Positions 61,356 through 64,000 of a stretch of DNA of 64,000 nt are shown here, one piece after another. Position 1 is the first letter of the stretch. The number at the start of each line of letters is the position of its first letter. This DNA is from Magnetospirillum sulfuroxidans (GTDB taxonomy: Bacteria > Pseudomonadota > Alphaproteobacteria > Rhodospirillales > Magnetospirillaceae), in the NCBI RefSeq assembly GCF_018224925.1, contig NZ_JAGTUF010000001.1, forward strand, positions 744,001 through 808,000. Reading direction: 5' to 3'. Made by a program: the position numbers and the translations under genes. A model generated the notes under the pieces. That model was given only the letters and a program-made list of their open reading frames with translations. It was not told the DNA's origin and searched no databases.

Positions 61356-62782
61356 CCGCCCGCGTCGTTACCCTGGCCGATCTGATGCGCCAAGCTGGAT
61401 TGAGCCAGGACAAACTGGCCAAACTGGCCACCGCCACCGGGCACAAGCTGAACCAAAGCCAGGTGTCGGGGCTTCTGTCCGGCAGCCTCGGCTTCACCCT
61501 GGACAGCGCCAAGGCCTGCGCCGCCGTGCTGGCCGTCCCGATCACCACCTTCCTGCCCGAACTGGCGGCGCTGGTGCCGCCATCAACCACGGGCGATAGC
61601 CGCATCAAGCGCTTTGCCCTGGATGATCTGATGCTGGCCAGGGGCAACGAGCGCACGTCCTATGACCCCGCCGCCATCGACGACCTGGCCACCCAGATCA
61701 TCGACGCCGGCACGCTCTATCAGAACCTGGTCGGCTACCCCGAAGACGCTCACAAAACCGCCAAGGTGGCGGTGTGGGATGGCGGGCGGCGCTGGCGGGC
61801 GCTGCACCGCGCCCGCGAATGGGGGGCGCTGCCGGCGGGGCTGCAAGAATTCGGCATCCCCGTGCTGTTGCTGGAAGACCGGGTGGCGTGCATGAAAGCC
61901 ACCATCGCCGCCAACCAAAAGGAAGATACCCATTTCCTCGACCGTGGCGCCGCGCTTTCCCGTCTGCAAGACGAAACCGGCTGGATGGCCCCGCGTCTGG
62001 CCCGCGAAACCGGCATCGGCTCGGAACGCCTGGTCCAGCAATTGCTGCAAATCCACCGCGACTTGCCTGATTGGGCCAAGGACCGCGCCTATCTTCCCAA
62101 GGACGATCCGCAGCACCTGAAGTTCCGCGACTGCCGCGACATGGTCGAGAAAAGCCGCCGCGCCGCACCCGGTGCGCCCGTCAATGCCCCACCCGAACAG
62201 GAAAAGGGTGAGGTCGCCGAAACGCCACTGCCCCTGGAACTGCAACGTCTGGCCGCACCCATCGCCGCACCGCCGGCGACGGCGACGGCGCCGGTGAAAT
62301 TCACCAAGGAACAGGTGGCCGAAGGCCTGAAAACCTTTTTGACCAGCCAGCGCGGCAGCGAACCGCCGGTGGCCGACGGCGTCATCAGGATCGTCACCGG
62401 TCGGTCGGAACTGATCGGCATCGGTCGCGACACCCTGCTGTCCGATGCGCTGTCGAAAAACGGCATGGTCGCCGCCGCCGCCGATCTGGCGGAAGAATTC
62501 GGCATCATCTTTCTGGCCGACGACGTCGCCAGCGCCAAGACGGTGGCCGGTCTGGTCCGCGCCGTCATCAACGCGCCCAAGGATACCGGAACGGCGCGGC
62601 CAAGCCCGCCGCCCGAAGACCACCGCCCCGCCGCTGTTGGCGGACGCATCGGCCAGCATTGGGTGCTGCATGCCGTCCAGCGCACGCTGGGCGACCGCCC
62701 GACGCTGATCGAACTGAAGCACGACGAAAGCGGCCAGATCATTCAGTTCGTCCCGGCCCAACGCGATATCGAAGGGGACTGA
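61352..62782 (+). CDS. ParB-like protein with N-terminal helix-turn-helix
   Basis: A 476-residue protein. An N-terminal XRE-like HTH spans about residues 8-65 (LMRQAGLSQDKLAKLA, SQVSGLLSGS). A ParB/sulfiredoxin-type nuclease domain spans about 85-185 (NERTSYDPAAIDDLATQIIDAGTL, WDGGRRWRALH). A ParB HTH region follows at about 190-250. The C-terminal half is disordered plus a small alpha/beta domain. No phage ParA gene is adjacent. Such proteins in phages often regulate transcription rather than partition. It may bind the repeat array at 54.2-54.5 kb (speculation). Confidence 0.8.
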   Translation: MTARVVTLADLMRQAGLSQDKLAKLATATGHKLNQSQVSGLLSGSLGFTLDSAKACAAVLAVPITTFLPELAALVPPSTTGDSRIKRFALDDLMLARGNERTSYDPAAIDDLATQIIDAGTLYQNLVGYPEDAHKTAKVAVWDGGRRWRALHRAREWGALPAGLQEFGIPVLLLEDRVACMKATIAANQKEDTHFLDRGAALSRLQDETGWMAPRLARETGIGSERLVQQLLQIHRDLPDWAKDRAYLPKDDPQHLKFRDCRDMVEKSRRAAPGAPVNAPPEQEKGEVAETPLPLELQRLAAPIAAPPATATAPVKFTKEQVAEGLKTFLTSQRGSEPPVADGVIRIVTGRSELIGIGRDTLLSDALSKNGMVAAAADLAEEFGIIFLADDVASAKTVAGLVRAVINAPKDTGTARPSPPPEDHRPAAVGGRIGQHWVLHAVQRTLGDRPTLIELKHDESGQIIQFVPAQRDIEGD

Positions 62783-62784
62783 CC

Positions 62785-63003
62785 ATGGCACAGCAAACAC
62801 CCCAGGGAAGCTATCACACCGGCCTGATGGTCGGCTTTGAACGCGGCCACATGGACTACATCTCCGGCCAGCGCCAGGAAACATCCAAGCTGTGGGTACC
62901 GGAAGGTGTCAGCGCCGAATATTGCCGGGGCTTGACGACCGGCTATCTGAAGGGCGTTACCGGTGAAACCCTGGCCGACGAACAATTGGGGCGCGGGCAA
63001 TGA
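62785..63003 (+). CDS. small phage protein, 72 aa
   Basis: A 72-residue protein with GAAGGGGA before the ATG. The N-terminal part is Gly/His/Gln-rich and the C-terminal part helical. ATGA overlap with the next gene. No family recognised. Confidence 0.6.
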   Translation: MAQQTPQGSYHTGLMVGFERGHMDYISGQRQETSKLWVPEGVSAEYCRGLTTGYLKGVTGETLADEQLGRGQ

Positions 63004-63494
63004 CGCCGCGCCGCCACTTGTCGGCCCGCCGCCGCGTCGAATTGATGCTGCCGTCGCTGATCGCCCTGCGCTTGGCGCTGGTCCTGATCCCGGTCGGTGA
63101 CGCCGAACGCAGGGCCGTCGATACGGCCAAGGATGTGTTCGACGCCACCGCCATGGAGGTGGTCGACGACCTTCCCGCCACCGAGGCCGGCGCCCTCCGC
63201 TCGCGCGGCATCCGCCTGCGGGCGTGGCTGTTGGACCGCTATGCCGCCCAGCGGCGCGGCGGATTGACCGTGTTGCAGGCCTTCACCCTGTGGCTGGACG
63301 ATTTGCGCCGCCGCGAAATCATCCACATCAATGATGGATGCGCCTTTCTCACCCACTGGGACGATCTGGCCGACGGCATCTTGCGTCATCCTGACAACGT
63401 GGAAGGCCTGCAACGCGGCCAGCGTTCCGCCACCAAGATGGCCGCCGAGTGGCGCCGCCTGCTGGAGGGGCAAGGCTATTACCGGACGGGTTAG
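63000..63494 (+). CDS. hypothetical phage protein, 164 aa
   Basis: A 164-residue protein rich in Arg and Leu with no membrane segment. It contains a LMLPSLIALRLALVLIPVG strand-helix and acidic helices. Coupled to its upstream neighbour by ATGA. Unknown function. Confidence 0.65.
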   Translation: MTPRRHLSARRRVELMLPSLIALRLALVLIPVGDAERRAVDTAKDVFDATAMEVVDDLPATEAGALRSRGIRLRAWLLDRYAAQRRGGLTVLQAFTLWLDDLRRREIIHINDGCAFLTHWDDLADGILRHPDNVEGLQRGQRSATKMAAEWRRLLEGQGYYRTG

Positions 63495-63499
63495 CCGTC

Positions 63500-63718
63500 A
63501 TGGATGACGACGACCGCCTTGCCCGCATCGCCGCCGCCATTGTCGAACATTTCGACATTCGGGCGGCGCAGACGGTGGCGGAACTGGACGACGGATTGCG
63601 CTTTCACAATTACCTGATCCGCCAGATCGGCACGGTCAGGCCAGACCTTTACGACCGACTGAAGGACTTGGCGCAAAGCCGCCGATCCGCCTTAAGCAAG
63701 GATAGCAACCATGGCTGA
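63500..63718 (+). CDS. small acidic phage protein, 72 aa
   Basis: A 72-residue helical protein starting MDDDDRLAR, five bases after the upstream stop. It overlaps the HTH gene by eight bases. No SD is obvious; coupling to upstream translation is likely. Confidence 0.55.
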   Translation: MDDDDRLARIAAAIVEHFDIRAAQTVAELDDGLRFHNYLIRQIGTVRPDLYDRLKDLAQSRRSALSKDSNHG

Positions 63719-63917
63719 CAGCATCGCCGAAGACCTGTTGCAGGGCGCCAAAGCCATCGCCGAGTTCACCGGCTTCAAGCGCCGGCAAATCTACAACTTG
63801 GCGGACAATCACCATCCGGCGATCAAGAAAGAGCCGGGCCTGGGACTGGTCGCCAGCAAGTCGGCCCTGCTCCGCCATTACGCCATCGCGCCGGACAAAT
63901 TAGAGGATGGCCAATGA
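63711..63917 (+). CDS. small HTH DNA-binding protein, excisionase-like
   Basis: A 68-residue protein. Residues 10-50 (AKAIAEFTGFKRRQIYNLADN, KKEPGLGLVASKSALLRHY) have the winged HTH/MerR-like layout of excisionases and phage DNA-binding proteins. Its stop overlaps the start of the serine recombinase gene (ATGA). This fits a role in controlling recombination direction. Confidence 0.7.
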   Translation: MADSIAEDLLQGAKAIAEFTGFKRRQIYNLADNHHPAIKKEPGLGLVASKSALLRHYAIAPDKLEDGQ

Positions 63918-64000
63918 AAACCTACGGCTACGCCCGCGTGTCCACCGACGATCAGGACATGGCCCTGCAATTCGATGCCATGGCCAGCGCCGGCGTGCCG
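63914..64000 (+). CDS. serine recombinase (resolvase/invertase family), 5' end only
   Basis: The first 29 codons encode YGYARVSTDDQD, the signature N-terminus of the resolvase/invertase superfamily. Ser10 is the nucleophile in ARVS. The window end cuts the gene. Whether it is a small resolvase/invertase or a large integrase cannot be told. Confidence 0.85.
   Translation, partial: MKTYGYARVSTDDQDMALQFDAMASAGVP

Larger units (their letters stand above)
32020..64000. mobile_element. prophage with T7-like virion genes, left part only
   Basis: The region from the tRNA-Met to the window end is contiguous phage. A minus-strand block covers lysis, virion and replication (32.7-59.5 kb). A divergent lysogeny switch lies at 59.5-60.5 kb, followed by a plus-strand block running off the window. 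Virion genes match the T7/podovirus set, while terS and terL come first, as in lambdoid phages. The tRNA 3' end is the likely left attachment site. The right end, its att copy and the complete recombinase are not in view. All essential morphogenesis and lysis functions look intact, so this may be an active temperate podophage (inference). Confidence 0.9.

Noticed and set aside
32020-64000. T7-type phage with its own RNA polymerase
   Set aside because: Virion genes are T7-like, but no single-subunit RNA polymerase or DNA polymerase gene is present and a lysogeny switch is.

Overview
The window is a GC-rich alphaproteobacterial chromosome segment, most likely from a Magnetospirillum-type Rhodospirillales bacterium. 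The best pointer is a 124-residue CULT-domain (bacterial cereblon) protein at 7654-8028. It closely resembles, from memory, the structurally studied Magnetospirillum gryphiswaldense protein MsCI4. The dense chemosensory content and many hybrid kinases fit such an organism. No magnetosome gene is visible.

Region 1 (1-10.7 kb) is host core. It holds a partial comEC and an ABC transporter pair, all on the minus strand, then gltX and gltA on the plus strand. Small genes follow: a tandem parvulin, the CULT protein, a [2Fe-2S] ferredoxin, a doubled DUF4170 protein, and trmFO.

Region 2 (10.7-23.2 kb) is one tightly coupled minus-strand operon for an alternative-function chemosensory pathway. In transcription order it encodes a ParA-like ATPase with a C-terminal membrane helix, CheW, CheR-TPR, CheW, a PilJ-type receptor, CheA-REC, CheB, a REC-REC kinase, a REC-PAS kinase and a DUF2478 protein. 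The order matches Wsp, and the kinase outputs match the Che3 pathway of Rhodospirillum centenum. There is no WspR and no stand-alone CheY.

Region 3 (23.6-32.0 kb) has a secreted Cache-type protein beside a second receptor and a patatin homologue lacking the catalytic serine and aspartate. It also has norEF with an FNR/NnrR-type palindrome, a free Hpt protein, msrA, a large PAS-HK-REC-Hpt hybrid kinase, and an elongator tRNA-Met with a strong terminator.

Region 4 (about 32.0 kb to the window end) is the left part of a prophage beginning next to the tRNA-Met. Its late block is on the minus strand: terS, terL, portal, scaffold, capsid, tail tubes A and B, three internal virion proteins, tail fibre, holin-like protein, endolysin and spanins. 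This is a T7-like podovirus particle with a lambda-like terminase-first order. A primase/helicase replication block lies upstream, separated from terS by an unusual array of twelve 7-bp repeats. The lysogeny switch at 59.3-60.5 kb has two divergent regulators and five operator-like palindromes. A plus-strand operon then encodes an XRE regulator, a ParB-like protein, small unknown proteins, a small HTH protein and the start of a serine recombinase cut by the window end. No phage RNA or DNA polymerase is seen, and the right prophage end lies outside the window.
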